From Ruminiclostridium sp. (GTDB lineage Bacteria; Bacillota; Clostridia; Oscillospirales; Ruminococcaceae), in the NCBI GenBank assembly GCA_016282095.1, contig JAEEJW010000163.1:1-37914 (forward strand): a DNA stretch of 37,914 bases. The letters run 5' to 3'. Each line of letters opens with the position of its first letter. Position 1 is the first letter of the stretch. This document shows, piece after piece, positions 24,391 to 32,152 of the stretch. The position numbers were made by a program, and so were the translations under genes. The notes beneath the pieces are model-generated. The model saw nothing but the letters and a program-made list of their open reading frames with translations, was not told the origin of the DNA and ran no database searches.

Positions 24391-26607
24391 TTACTTTCTC
24401 TTTCTCGATACGAACATTACCGCGCCTGCAAGGAGAACAAGTGCGAACGCGTCTGCTGTAACGCCTGTGTGCGGGTTGGTCTCGCCTGCGTCAACAACTG
24501 CGGGAGCGTCTTCTGCCTTGTCCATGTCTGCGTCAACCTCGACTTCTTCCGTGTCGTCGTCGTCTTCGTCGCCGATGACTGTGTCGGGGTCGGGCTCTGC
24601 GATAGCTTCATCTATGAACGCGATGATGTAGCTGGAGAATCTGTCTGTCAGGAACGACAGTATGTTTGTTTCGGGGTCGTAGTCTGTTGTAAGTATCTGA
24701 ACTACGCCATTGTGAATACGGAGTACCGCGAATCTGCGGAGAACGTCGGGGTCGGTATTTTTAAGCTCCTCGGGAAGCTGAATGGATACCTTTATCATTC
24801 CGGTCTCGTCTTCCTGTGTAACAACATCGCCTTTCTTTACATAAAGGCTGATGTCGAGGAACTTGCCGACTGTGTAGCCGAGCTTCTCCGCGAGTGCGGC
24901 TTCGGCATCGCTGTATTCGCCGTCCTGAACTGTCAGATAGATGTATACGCTCTCGCCGTTTGCGATAGCTGCCTTTGTATCTTCGTCGAGAACCGCGTCA
25001 ACCAGGTCTGCAAGGTCTTCGTTGATGAATGCGCCGCCTACGTTCTCGTCGGTGTTCGTTACGTCCTTGACGCCGCCCACGTCTTTCACAGGAGCGGGTG
25101 CGACAGCGGTCTCGGGCGAAGACGGAAGGGCTGCTGTCGAGGAGCCGTCAGGCTTGCCGGGATATGTGGGAGTATAGATAATTCCGGAGGGTGCGGGTGT
25201 GGGCTCGGGCTTGTATCCGGATACCGTGAACGGCTTACTTCTGTTCTCGCCCGTATAGAGCTCGCTGCCTTCGTTTGCGATAACGGCAGCTATATAAGTA
25301 CCTTCCGCTGTCGGGAATTCGGTGCCGACTCTTGTTAAGCTCTCGCCGCCCTCAGTCTCTTCGTAGGTGAAGAAAACAACGTGATATTCGCTTGCGGGAA
25401 CGATCTGTCCGTCAACCTTTACTGTCACAGACTGGCTTGAAACGTTGACTGTTACCGTACCCTCGGAAATGTCGATCTCGTCAGCTTCAGTGTCCGCCTC
25501 AAAGTACGCAGTCAGATCCTCCATATCATCAGTGACTATGAGAGTTACATCCGTTGATGTGGAAGGCTCCGGGGCATGCCCTTCGCCCTCAAAATATGCC
25601 CACTGAACGAACTTATAACCCGTTGCCGGTACGGCGGTAAGCTCCCATTGAGAACTTTGCTGATTATAATTATAGGTTATGCTTCCCGCGTCCGCGTCGG
25701 GCAAAATGGTCACCGGCGGAGTATCCAGCTCAAAGACTGCGGTCAGATTTGAATACCAGTCGGTAACATAATAAAAAGTACTGCTCGTATTTTCAAACGT
25801 TTTTTGCAAATCGTTATTGAAAACAGTCCATTTAACGAACTTATAGCCTGTTGCCGGAACGGGAGTACAAACCCAGTAACCATTCTCCGAATCATACTCC
25901 ATGCTTACGCTTCCCGCGTCCGCGTTGGGCGAAACGGCTACCGTCGGCTGTGCAGGGGTGTCCAGCTCAAAGACTGCGGTTATGTTCGTAAAGCTGTCAA
26001 TGTACGTGTCGCTAAGCATTATGGAATTGAACGGATGTTCGCCCGATGATCCGTTAAAATCAAAAGTCCATTTAACGAACTTATAGCCTGTTGCCGGAAC
26101 GGCAGTACACGCCCAAGCATTTTCTTCCGAATCATACTCCATGTTTACGCTTCCCGCGTCCGCGTTGGGCGAAACGGCTACCGTCGGCTGTGTGGGTGCG
26201 GCACTCTCAACAGTGAAAATGAATTCATAAATAAGCACTTCCATATAATCGCCATATTGATCCTCGTATGGACCCAAATTACCATCATAACTATCATAAA
26301 CTGTATAATCACATGCCGTTATATTATAATCGGCAGCAGCTGTCCAGTTTACGGCTCTGGTCGCTATATCGGCTCCGCCTCCTGCCGGTTTTATTGTTAC
26401 GAGTTCTCCATTTGCGTACATGCCTTCTTCGTCGCGCCAACTTCCGTTTATCGTGTCACCTTGTTTAATTGATTGTACAAGCCCACTAAATACGGTATAC
26501 GGGTCATAACTCGTCGCGCTTGCTGTTGCGCTCAGTCCTATCATACAGGTAAACACCATGCATACCGACAGGAACACACTCAATAATTTTGTTTTTGTCC
26601 TTTTCAT
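24391..26607 (-). CDS. sortase-anchored surface protein B with three InlB B-type repeats
   Basis: The 738-residue paralogue of the preceding surface protein has a signal peptide (1-31) and a beta-rich N-terminal domain. Three divergent InlB B-type repeats follow (about residues 139-212, 215-295 and 299-374; each with ATGYKFVKW or ATGYKFVQW). Then come a further Ig-like block (about 375-465), a linker, the same C-terminal domain and acidic stretch, and the sorting signal NPHTG (from 711) with hydrophobic helix and RKRK. The ATG at 26605-26607 is chosen because the signal peptide (MKRTKTKLLSVF) and the ribosome site GAAAGGAT match the paralogue. A longer in-frame reading from 26682 would run into the leader. 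Confidence 0.85.
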   Translation of the reverse strand: MKRTKTKLLSVFLSVCMVFTCMIGLSATASATSYDPYTVFSGLVQSIKQGDTINGSWRDEEGMYANGELVTIKPAGGGADIATRAVNWTAAADYNITACDYTVYDSYDGNLGPYEDQYGDYMEVLIYEFIFTVESAAPTQPTVAVSPNADAGSVNMEYDSEENAWACTAVPATGYKFVKWTFDFNGSSGEHPFNSIMLSDTYIDSFTNITAVFELDTPAQPTVAVSPNADAGSVSMEYDSENGYWVCTPVPATGYKFVKWTVFNNDLQKTFENTSSTFYYVTDWYSNLTAVFELDTPPVTILPDADAGSITYNYNQQSSQWELTAVPATGYKFVQWAYFEGEGHAPEPSTSTDVTLIVTDDMEDLTAYFEADTEADEIDISEGTVTVNVSSQSVTVKVDGQIVPASEYHVVFFTYEETEGGESLTRVGTEFPTAEGTYIAAVIANEGSELYTGENRSKPFTVSGYKPEPTPAPSGIIYTPTYPGKPDGSSTAALPSSPETAVAPAPVKDVGGVKDVTNTDENVGGAFINEDLADLVDAVLDEDTKAAIANGESVYIYLTVQDGEYSDAEAALAEKLGYTVGKFLDISLYVKKGDVVTQEDETGMIKVSIQLPEELKNTDPDVLRRFAVLRIHNGVVQILTTDYDPETNILSFLTDRFSSYIIAFIDEAIAEPDPDTVIGDEDDDDTEEVEVDADMDKAEDAPAVVDAGETNPHTGVTADAFALVLLAGAVMFVSRKRK

Positions 26608-26693
26608 ATCAATTATCCTTTCATCCCAGAATTCCCGCGCCTGCGGGGATATCCGTGCTGCGGAGCCTGTTCTCCACAACATCTTGTATTCGT

Positions 26694-26722
26694 ATTATAT
26701 CACATATCCCACAGATTGTCAA
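26694..26722 (-). promoter_or_regulatory. consensus promoter of surface-protein gene B
   Basis: TTGACA (26717-26722) and TATAAT (26694-26699) are spaced by 17 bases. The sequence is nearly identical to the promoter at 24235-24263, and the leader hairpin CCCGC/GCGGG (26634-26647) is conserved too. Confidence 0.93.
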
Positions 26723-26762
26723 TATTTTCCGGACAATCAATTATCAATTTTAGCCAAACCGC

Positions 26763-26797
26763 AAAAAAACGCCCTCCCCGCTGTACGGAGAGGACGT
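26763..26797 (-). terminator. intrinsic terminator after the Tim44-like gene
   Basis: On the minus strand, ACGTCCTCTCCG (complement of 26786-26797) pairs over 12 positions, with a few G-U pairs, with CGGGGAGGGCGT (complement of 26769-26780), followed by seven T. It lies 7 bases after the gene and closes the export operon. Confidence 0.92.
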
Positions 26798-26803
26798 CCC
26801 TTA

Positions 26804-27748
26804 TTATTGAAGTCTGATGCCGTCGTCCTTGGTGTCGCTGCGGACGGTGGTGAAATCGCTGAGTATCCAGCCGAAGCTGCTTGTGGTGACGGTAGAGCCG
26901 CAGTACACGCACTTGCCTGTGCTTGCCATATCCAGCGGAGCCCCGCAGTTCGGACAGGTCTTCGGCTGCTCCGATGAGCCGCCCCTGCTGCGCATGAACT
27001 TCATCAGATAGCGCATCTTCCACATCGTGCTGCGGTCGCCCTTTATTATCTCACCCGTGTCGTCGCTGGTCTGGTAGTCGATATACTCGGTATTCAGATA
27101 TACCGTTATATATTCATAGTCGGCGTCCCGGACGTAGCTCGTAAGATATACGTTCCTGAACGTGTAGTTCTCATAGTGGTAGGTGACGTGCTGGTCGATC
27201 TTCGCCTGCACCTGCCTGCTCGTGGTGTTGAACAGGTTGTTGTGCATCAGTCCGCGCACCGGTTCAAGGTCACGCGCACACCACGCGTTCTGCACCGCTA
27301 TGAAGGTGTCCTGCGCAAAGGCGATCATCTGCTCGCTGCTGAAAGACGGGTCCGTCTGCTGCACGGCATTTCGTATATCCACGCTGCGGTTCGGCACCTG
27401 AACGCTGCCGGGGCTGCGGGGCTGCACCGGAGTACGGGGCTTTTTCTTCGACGGTACTGAGACCCATACCCAGCCGAGTGCCAGCGCAGCGACAACCACC
27501 CCTATCGTTATGAGGGTCTCTTCCCAGGTCATATTGCTGCTGCCGCCGTAGCTTCCCGAGGACGAGTAATAATCGTCGTCGTCATCGTCGTCCCAAGAGC
27601 TTCCGCCCCAGCTGTAGTCGTTGTCGTAGCTGTAACCGCCGCCTCCGCCGCCGTAGTCATAGTCGTTGGCGTCGAATGCCGAGGCTGCCGTCCACAGCAT
27701 GGCCGCCGACAGTATCAGAGCCGCCGCATATCCGGGTTTTCTTTTCAT
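26804..27748 (-). CDS. Tim44-like domain protein with C-terminal zinc ribbon
   Basis: The 314-residue protein has a signal-type N-terminus (1-24), a low-complexity Gly/Tyr/Asp/Ser region (25-75), and one membrane helix (about 81-99). A Tim44-like domain follows (about 120-245; SFSSEQMIAFAQDTFIAVQNAW...DLEPVRGLM). The end carries a zinc ribbon with CPNC and CVYC pairs (about 265-285). Bacterial proteins of this kind are widespread but poorly understood. The Tim44 fold resembles NTF2-like ligand or lipid-binding modules. It starts 36 bases after the ATPase-permease stop, with no terminator between, and appears to be the last gene of the export operon. Confidence 0.8.
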   Translation of the reverse strand: MKRKPGYAAALILSAAMLWTAASAFDANDYDYGGGGGGYSYDNDYSWGGSSWDDDDDDDYYSSSGSYGGSSNMTWEETLITIGVVVAALALGWVWVSVPSKKKPRTPVQPRSPGSVQVPNRSVDIRNAVQQTDPSFSSEQMIAFAQDTFIAVQNAWCARDLEPVRGLMHNNLFNTTSRQVQAKIDQHVTYHYENYTFRNVYLTSYVRDADYEYITVYLNTEYIDYQTSDDTGEIIKGDRSTMWKMRYLMKFMRSRGGSSEQPKTCPNCGAPLDMASTGKCVYCGSTVTTSSFGWILSDFTTVRSDTKDDGIRLQ

Positions 27749-27784
27749 TGTTTCTCTCCTCCCCCGTTCATGCCGCGCAGGGGA

Positions 27785-30700
27785 TCATTCCGTCCTGAGC
27801 GCCACTACGGGGTCCTTGTTCGCCGCAACTCCCGACGGGAACAGTCCCGCTATCAGCGTGAGCACCACGCTTATGCCGATAAGCACTATCGCTGCCACGG
27901 GCGGGAGTTTCGCAAGATTTTCTATTTCCGTGATATTCTCGATTATTACGTTTATCGGTATTATCAACAGGCAGGTAACGAGTATTCCGAGCCCGCCCGC
28001 GATGAATCCGATGATCGTGGTCTCCGCGTTGAATACGCGGGAAACGTCCTTCTTTGAAGCGCCTATCGAGCGCAGTATGCCGATCTCCTTCGTGCGCTCC
28101 AGCACCGATATGTAGGTGATTATGCCTATCATTATCGAGGAAACTATCAGCGATATCGCCACGAAGGCTATCAGGATATAGCTTATTGCGTTGATTATGT
28201 CGGTAACGGAGGACATGAGCATTCCCACGATGTCGGTGTAGGTGATCCTGTGGTCTTCGCCGGCATTGCTGTTGTACTCCTTGATTATGTCCACCACTCT
28301 TTCCTTCGCCTCGAAATCCGTAGGATAGATCGAAATGGACGAAGGGGTGTCCATGCTTATGACGCCCAGCTTGTTGAGGTTGTCGAAGAGCGACGAGGAG
28401 GAAACTATGGTGGAGGCCTTGAACGCCGAGCCTGCAAGCTGCTTCATCAGCTCGGTGCGCTGCTCCTCGGACATGGACATGAAGAACGACATCTGTTCCT
28501 CAGTGATGTTGCTCATATCGAAGGCGGACATATCTATGGCGGACAGGTCAATTCCCGCCGCGGAGGGTGCCGCCGCAGTCTCCTCGCCGGAGAGCTTCTC
28601 GAGGTACGCCATCATCTGATCGGGGGGCAGGTTTGCGACTATTGCCTGCTGTTCTTCCGGGAGCATGGCGATTATGGAGGACATATCGGGCATCATTCCC
28701 GCCGCCGCGGAACCGTCACCCGCCGCCGGCATATACTGCTGAATGTATGCCTGCTGCTCCTCGGGGGTCATCTGCGCCAGAGCCGCCTGCTGTTCGGGAG
28801 TAAGCGTCGCCATGAGCGCCTGTATATCGGGGAATTCCTGTGCCGCAGCTGCCTGAGCCGCCGCTGCCTGCTCCTCTTTGAGCTTTTCCGCGGCTTCTTT
28901 CAGCTGCGCCTTCATATCTTCAAGCTCCTGCGCACGCTTCTCGGCTTCGGCCTTCGCGTCGGCAACAGCCTTGTCGCCGGCCTCGGTACCCTCAAAGGGC
29001 AGTCCGGTGAACAGGTCGTGCTGCTCGTCCGCCTGCTGCGCCTTTACAAGTTCGCTGCCGTTGATGCGTTCGGAGACTATGGCTGTCAGCTCTCTTGTGT
29101 AGCCGATCATGCCGCTTATGGACGAGGATATTTCCTTCTGGCGGATAATGCCGACGATCTTCAGTTCGATGCCGTTTTCGTAAGCGTCTTCCATGAAGGA
29201 GTCGTCCTCCCTCATATCCTCCCATACGCCTTCGCCGTTCTTCTTGTACAGCTCGGGGCCGGGGATTACGGAGAACGTCATTCCGAGGAAGTCCTCATAC
29301 GCGTAGTCGCGGCTCTTTTCTACTTCGGTGACCGCGTCCTTGTCCTTCTTCTGCATCATATCGCGTATGGCGGCGCGCATCTCGTCGGTGTCGCGCATAC
29401 CCAGCGCGTAGAGCGTGAAGTCGGTGATCTTGTTGTTCTTGTCGATTATCAGGACTGCTTCGTCGCTCTTCTCCGGGCGTCTGCCGGCAACTACCTCGTA
29501 CTGGGTCTCGAACATACCGTCGTCACCGGTGATCTCGGTGAATACGTCAACGTCCGAAGCCGACGAGGAAACGGAAGCCGACAGCGCGAACAGTCCCGAC
29601 ACGGAGGAGAAGCCTACTTCGTCCAGCACGGTGTTGGGGTTGACCTGCTTTATGGCTCCGCTTTCCAGCTTTGTGAACACGGGCAGTTTCAGCCCGTAGG
29701 AATATTCTATGTTGGTGGTATATTTTCCGATCTCGGCGTTGCTGTCCAGGAAAGCCTTGAAACTCTTGAGGTCGTTGGTATTGGTCTCCGCGTACATCAT
29801 ATCGAAGACCATGGACATTCTGTCCTCGGTGTAGATGCGGTCACGGGGTCTGGTGGCATTCTCGTTGGCTATGTCTACCGCGGTGCCTCTCGACGAGGAG
29901 AAGAACGACGACATATCCGTGGAGCTCTGGTTTATGACCAGCGGATATGAAGCCAGGGTATCGCGCTGTATGTCGTCTATGTACACCTGAACGCCGTTGG
30001 ACAGCGACAGTATCAGCGCTATGCCGATGATGCCGATGCTCCCCGCGAAGGCCGTGAGTATGGTTCTGCCCTTCTTGGTGAGCAGGTTGTTCAGCGAAAG
30101 GGACAGCGCCGTGAAGAACGACATTGAGGTCTTGCGGACCTTCTCGGGCTTATCCTTCAGCGGCTGCTCCTCGGTGTAGGGGTTGCTGTCGCCGGTGATG
30201 AGGCCGTCCACCAGCCTTATGGTGCGGTTGGCGTACTTCTCGGCAAGCTCGGGGTTGTGGGTGACCATAATGATGAGCTTATCCTTGGCTATCTCTTTCA
30301 GGATCTCCATTATCTGCAGGCTCGTTTCGCTGTCGAGGGCGCCGGTAGGCTCGTCGGCCAGCAGGATATCCGGGTCGTTTATCAGGGCGCGGGCTATGGC
30401 TACGCGCTGCATCTGGCCGCCGGACATCTGGTTGGGCTTCTTCTTCATCTGGTCTTTCAGACCGACTTTCTCCAGCACTTCTATCGCCCTGCGTCTGCGC
30501 TCGGACTTTGACACGCCCGAAAGCGTAAGCGCCAGCTCGACGTTCGAGAGGACGTTCTGGTGCGGAATTAGGTTGTAGCTCTGGAATACAAAGCCTATCC
30601 TGTGATTGCGGTAGGTATCCCAGTCGCGGTCGCGGTACATCTTTGTGGATACGCCGTCGATTATCAGATCGCCGTCGGAATAGCGGTCGAGGCCGCCGAT

Positions 30701-30850
30701 GATATTCAGCAGCGTGGTCTTGCCGCAGCCCGACTGGCCGAGCACCGCCACGAACTCATTTTCGCGGAAGTCCACGCTCACGCCTTTCAGCGCTTCCACA
30801 ATGGTGTCTCCCATTCTGTAATTCTTTCTGATGTTCCTGAGACTTAACAT
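27785..30850 (-). CDS. MacB-like ABC transporter, fused ATPase and FtsX-type permease
   Basis: The 1021-residue protein joins an ABC ATPase (about 1-230) to a permease. The ATPase shows Walker A GQSGCGKTT (38-46), signature MSGGQMQRV (about 142-150), Walker B with ILLADEPTGALD (about 158-169) and an H-loop (VTHNP). The permease has one helix at about 262-285, a large outside region, and three FtsX-type C-terminal helices (about 895-1010). The outside region holds an unusual Gln/Glu/Ala-rich helical stretch (about 635-805) with recurring TPEQQAALAQMTPEEQQAY-type units. MacB-type machines move substrates mechanically on the outer face of the membrane and do not carry them through a channel. The ATG follows AAAGGAT, 22 bases after the DUF4236 stop. 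Confidence 0.92.
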   Translation of the reverse strand: MLSLRNIRKNYRMGDTIVEALKGVSVDFRENEFVAVLGQSGCGKTTLLNIIGGLDRYSDGDLIIDGVSTKMYRDRDWDTYRNHRIGFVFQSYNLIPHQNVLSNVELALTLSGVSKSERRRRAIEVLEKVGLKDQMKKKPNQMSGGQMQRVAIARALINDPDILLADEPTGALDSETSLQIMEILKEIAKDKLIIMVTHNPELAEKYANRTIRLVDGLITGDSNPYTEEQPLKDKPEKVRKTSMSFFTALSLSLNNLLTKKGRTILTAFAGSIGIIGIALILSLSNGVQVYIDDIQRDTLASYPLVINQSSTDMSSFFSSSRGTAVDIANENATRPRDRIYTEDRMSMVFDMMYAETNTNDLKSFKAFLDSNAEIGKYTTNIEYSYGLKLPVFTKLESGAIKQVNPNTVLDEVGFSSVSGLFALSASVSSSASDVDVFTEITGDDGMFETQYEVVAGRRPEKSDEAVLIIDKNNKITDFTLYALGMRDTDEMRAAIRDMMQKKDKDAVTEVEKSRDYAYEDFLGMTFSVIPGPELYKKNGEGVWEDMREDDSFMEDAYENGIELKIVGIIRQKEISSSISGMIGYTRELTAIVSERINGSELVKAQQADEQHDLFTGLPFEGTEAGDKAVADAKAEAEKRAQELEDMKAQLKEAAEKLKEEQAAAAQAAAAQEFPDIQALMATLTPEQQAALAQMTPEEQQAYIQQYMPAAGDGSAAAGMMPDMSSIIAMLPEEQQAIVANLPPDQMMAYLEKLSGEETAAAPSAAGIDLSAIDMSAFDMSNITEEQMSFFMSMSEEQRTELMKQLAGSAFKASTIVSSSSLFDNLNKLGVISMDTPSSISIYPTDFEAKERVVDIIKEYNSNAGEDHRITYTDIVGMLMSSVTDIINAISYILIAFVAISLIVSSIMIGIITYISVLERTKEIGILRSIGASKKDVSRVFNAETTIIGFIAGGLGILVTCLLIIPINVIIENITEIENLAKLPPVAAIVLIGISVVLTLIAGLFPSGVAANKDPVVALRTE

Positions 30851-30872
30851 TACACATTATCCTTTCAGCGGT

Positions 30873-31991
30873 TTATTCTCCCAGTCTTTTCACGGGCTTG
30901 AATCCCGCTGTCTTTGTAAATTTCATATTGCAGGTGAACGAGTTGACGAAATCCGAGGGGTCGATGCGGTCGAAGTTTGCCGCCTCGAATTTCTCACGCT
31001 CGAAGAGCACCGACAGTATCGTGGTTTCCTCATCGTTGCCGGTGGAGGTGTCAAGCACCGTGTCCACCGCGTGGACTATGACTCCGCCCACAGGCAGTAT
31101 GGCGAATATCTCCCTTGCGAGCCGCACCGCGCAGCTGCACACATAGTCCTGTTCCAGGTCGTAGAAGGCGCTCTTTGTAAGCTCCTTCTCCGAGAGCTTG
31201 CCGCTCTTCAGAACACTGACCTGCGTTTTCGGGACTACTTCGTCGGACTTCACCGCGAACTCGACTTCCATGACGGAGGGGTCGTCGGTGCCGAACTCAA
31301 AGCCGCTGCCGTACTCCACCAGGTCTTCAAAGGGGTTGGCTTCCGCTATGGCTTCAAGGTAAGCGTCGATGTCGCCGTCCATGATGCGCTGTGCGAATTT
31401 GTAGTTTTCCTGCCACTCCGCGAACTCCTGCGCGTCGGCTTTCTTTGCTTCCTCGAGGGCGCTTTCCAGCTTTTCCCTCGCCTTTCCGTCGCCGAACAGC
31501 TTTCCGGCAAGACCCGGCTTATACCCGTCTATCGCCTTCTGCGCCTCCAGCTCCCGGGGACCGGGCTGACCCTTCACGAAGGGCGGCGGGGCTTCCGCGG
31601 CGCCTTTCCAGTCTATGTCGCTGTCACATTCCTTATGCACCGACTTTATCAGAGCGCAGTAATTCTCGAACTCCGCGGCTTTCAGGGTGTTCTCCTGGAG
31701 CTCGGTGGCTTTCTGCTCCGCCTTCTGCGCCGCAAGCTCCTCTTTCTGCTTTTTCAGTTCTTCCTTCTTCTTTGTGGCTTCGGAGGTGCTTTTTTTCTTC
31801 TTCCCCAGCGTGAACGACTTTGAATAGGAAAGCCCCGTTCCCGGCAGTCCCACTGTCGCAGTGTTCCTGCCCTTTGTGTTTATGGAATAGTGCAGTCCCT
31901 TCGTGCCGACACTCACGCCTAAGGCGGACTTGCTGAGGTTCAGCTTCACACCCTTCATTATCGAGATGCTCTTATGAAATCGAAGTCCCAT
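30873..31991 (-). CDS. DUF4236 domain-containing protein
   Basis: The 372-residue protein begins with a DUF4236 domain (about 1-57; MGLRFHKSISIMKGVKLNLS, then GLPGTGLSYSKSF). It continues with a Lys/Glu-rich coiled-coil-like stretch (about 62-110) and ends in a mixed alpha/beta region without a recognised domain. There is no signal peptide and no clear membrane helix, so it is probably cytosolic. DUF4236 has no established function. It lies between the permease and the ATPase-permease of the export operon, 161 bases after the former and 22 bases before the latter, which suggests a link to the transporter. Confidence 0.82.
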   Translation of the reverse strand: MGLRFHKSISIMKGVKLNLSKSALGVSVGTKGLHYSINTKGRNTATVGLPGTGLSYSKSFTLGKKKKSTSEATKKKEELKKQKEELAAQKAEQKATELQENTLKAAEFENYCALIKSVHKECDSDIDWKGAAEAPPPFVKGQPGPRELEAQKAIDGYKPGLAGKLFGDGKAREKLESALEEAKKADAQEFAEWQENYKFAQRIMDGDIDAYLEAIAEANPFEDLVEYGSGFEFGTDDPSVMEVEFAVKSDEVVPKTQVSVLKSGKLSEKELTKSAFYDLEQDYVCSCAVRLAREIFAILPVGGVIVHAVDTVLDTSTGNDEETTILSVLFEREKFEAANFDRIDPSDFVNSFTCNMKFTKTAGFKPVKRLGE

Positions 31992-32018
31992 AATATATTT
32001 CCTTTCATTTTTTCTTGG

Positions 32019-32041
32019 GGGGCTTTCCGGTCGCCCCCCTA
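32019..32041 (-). other. GC-rich hairpin before the DUF4236 gene
   Basis: GGGGGGC and GCCCCCC flank a short loop in the leader of the DUF4236 gene. On the minus strand it is followed by an A-rich stretch and then the ribosome site, and no U-tract follows, so it looks more like a stability or attenuation element than a terminator. Confidence 0.4.
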
Positions 32042-32116
32042 ACCCCCTTCGGTTTCTCCTTTCAGAGTTTGCAGAAAACTGACGGGTTTAACGCCGAAGG
32101 CATTCGCCTTTCCCGC

Positions 32117-32143
32117 GGGAGAGGGGGTGAGGGTCATAGGGGG
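32117..32143 (+). other. G-quadruplex-type motif in the permease/DUF4236 gap
   Basis: Four G-runs of 3, 5, 3 and 5 bases separated by AGA, TGA and TCATA meet the usual G3+N1-7 rule on the plus strand. The message is read from the minus strand, so a quadruplex could form in DNA but not in the transcript, which is C-rich here. The surrounding 161-base gap also has a GGGGGGC/GCCCCCC hairpin at about 32019-32041. Confidence 0.5.
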
Positions 32144-32152
32144 TCCCGGCAC

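Noticed and set aside
22033-26607. Possible integrative element around the two surface-protein genes
   Set aside because: No integrase, transposase, tRNA or flanking direct repeats were seen. Shared promoters and terminators are explained by tandem duplication.
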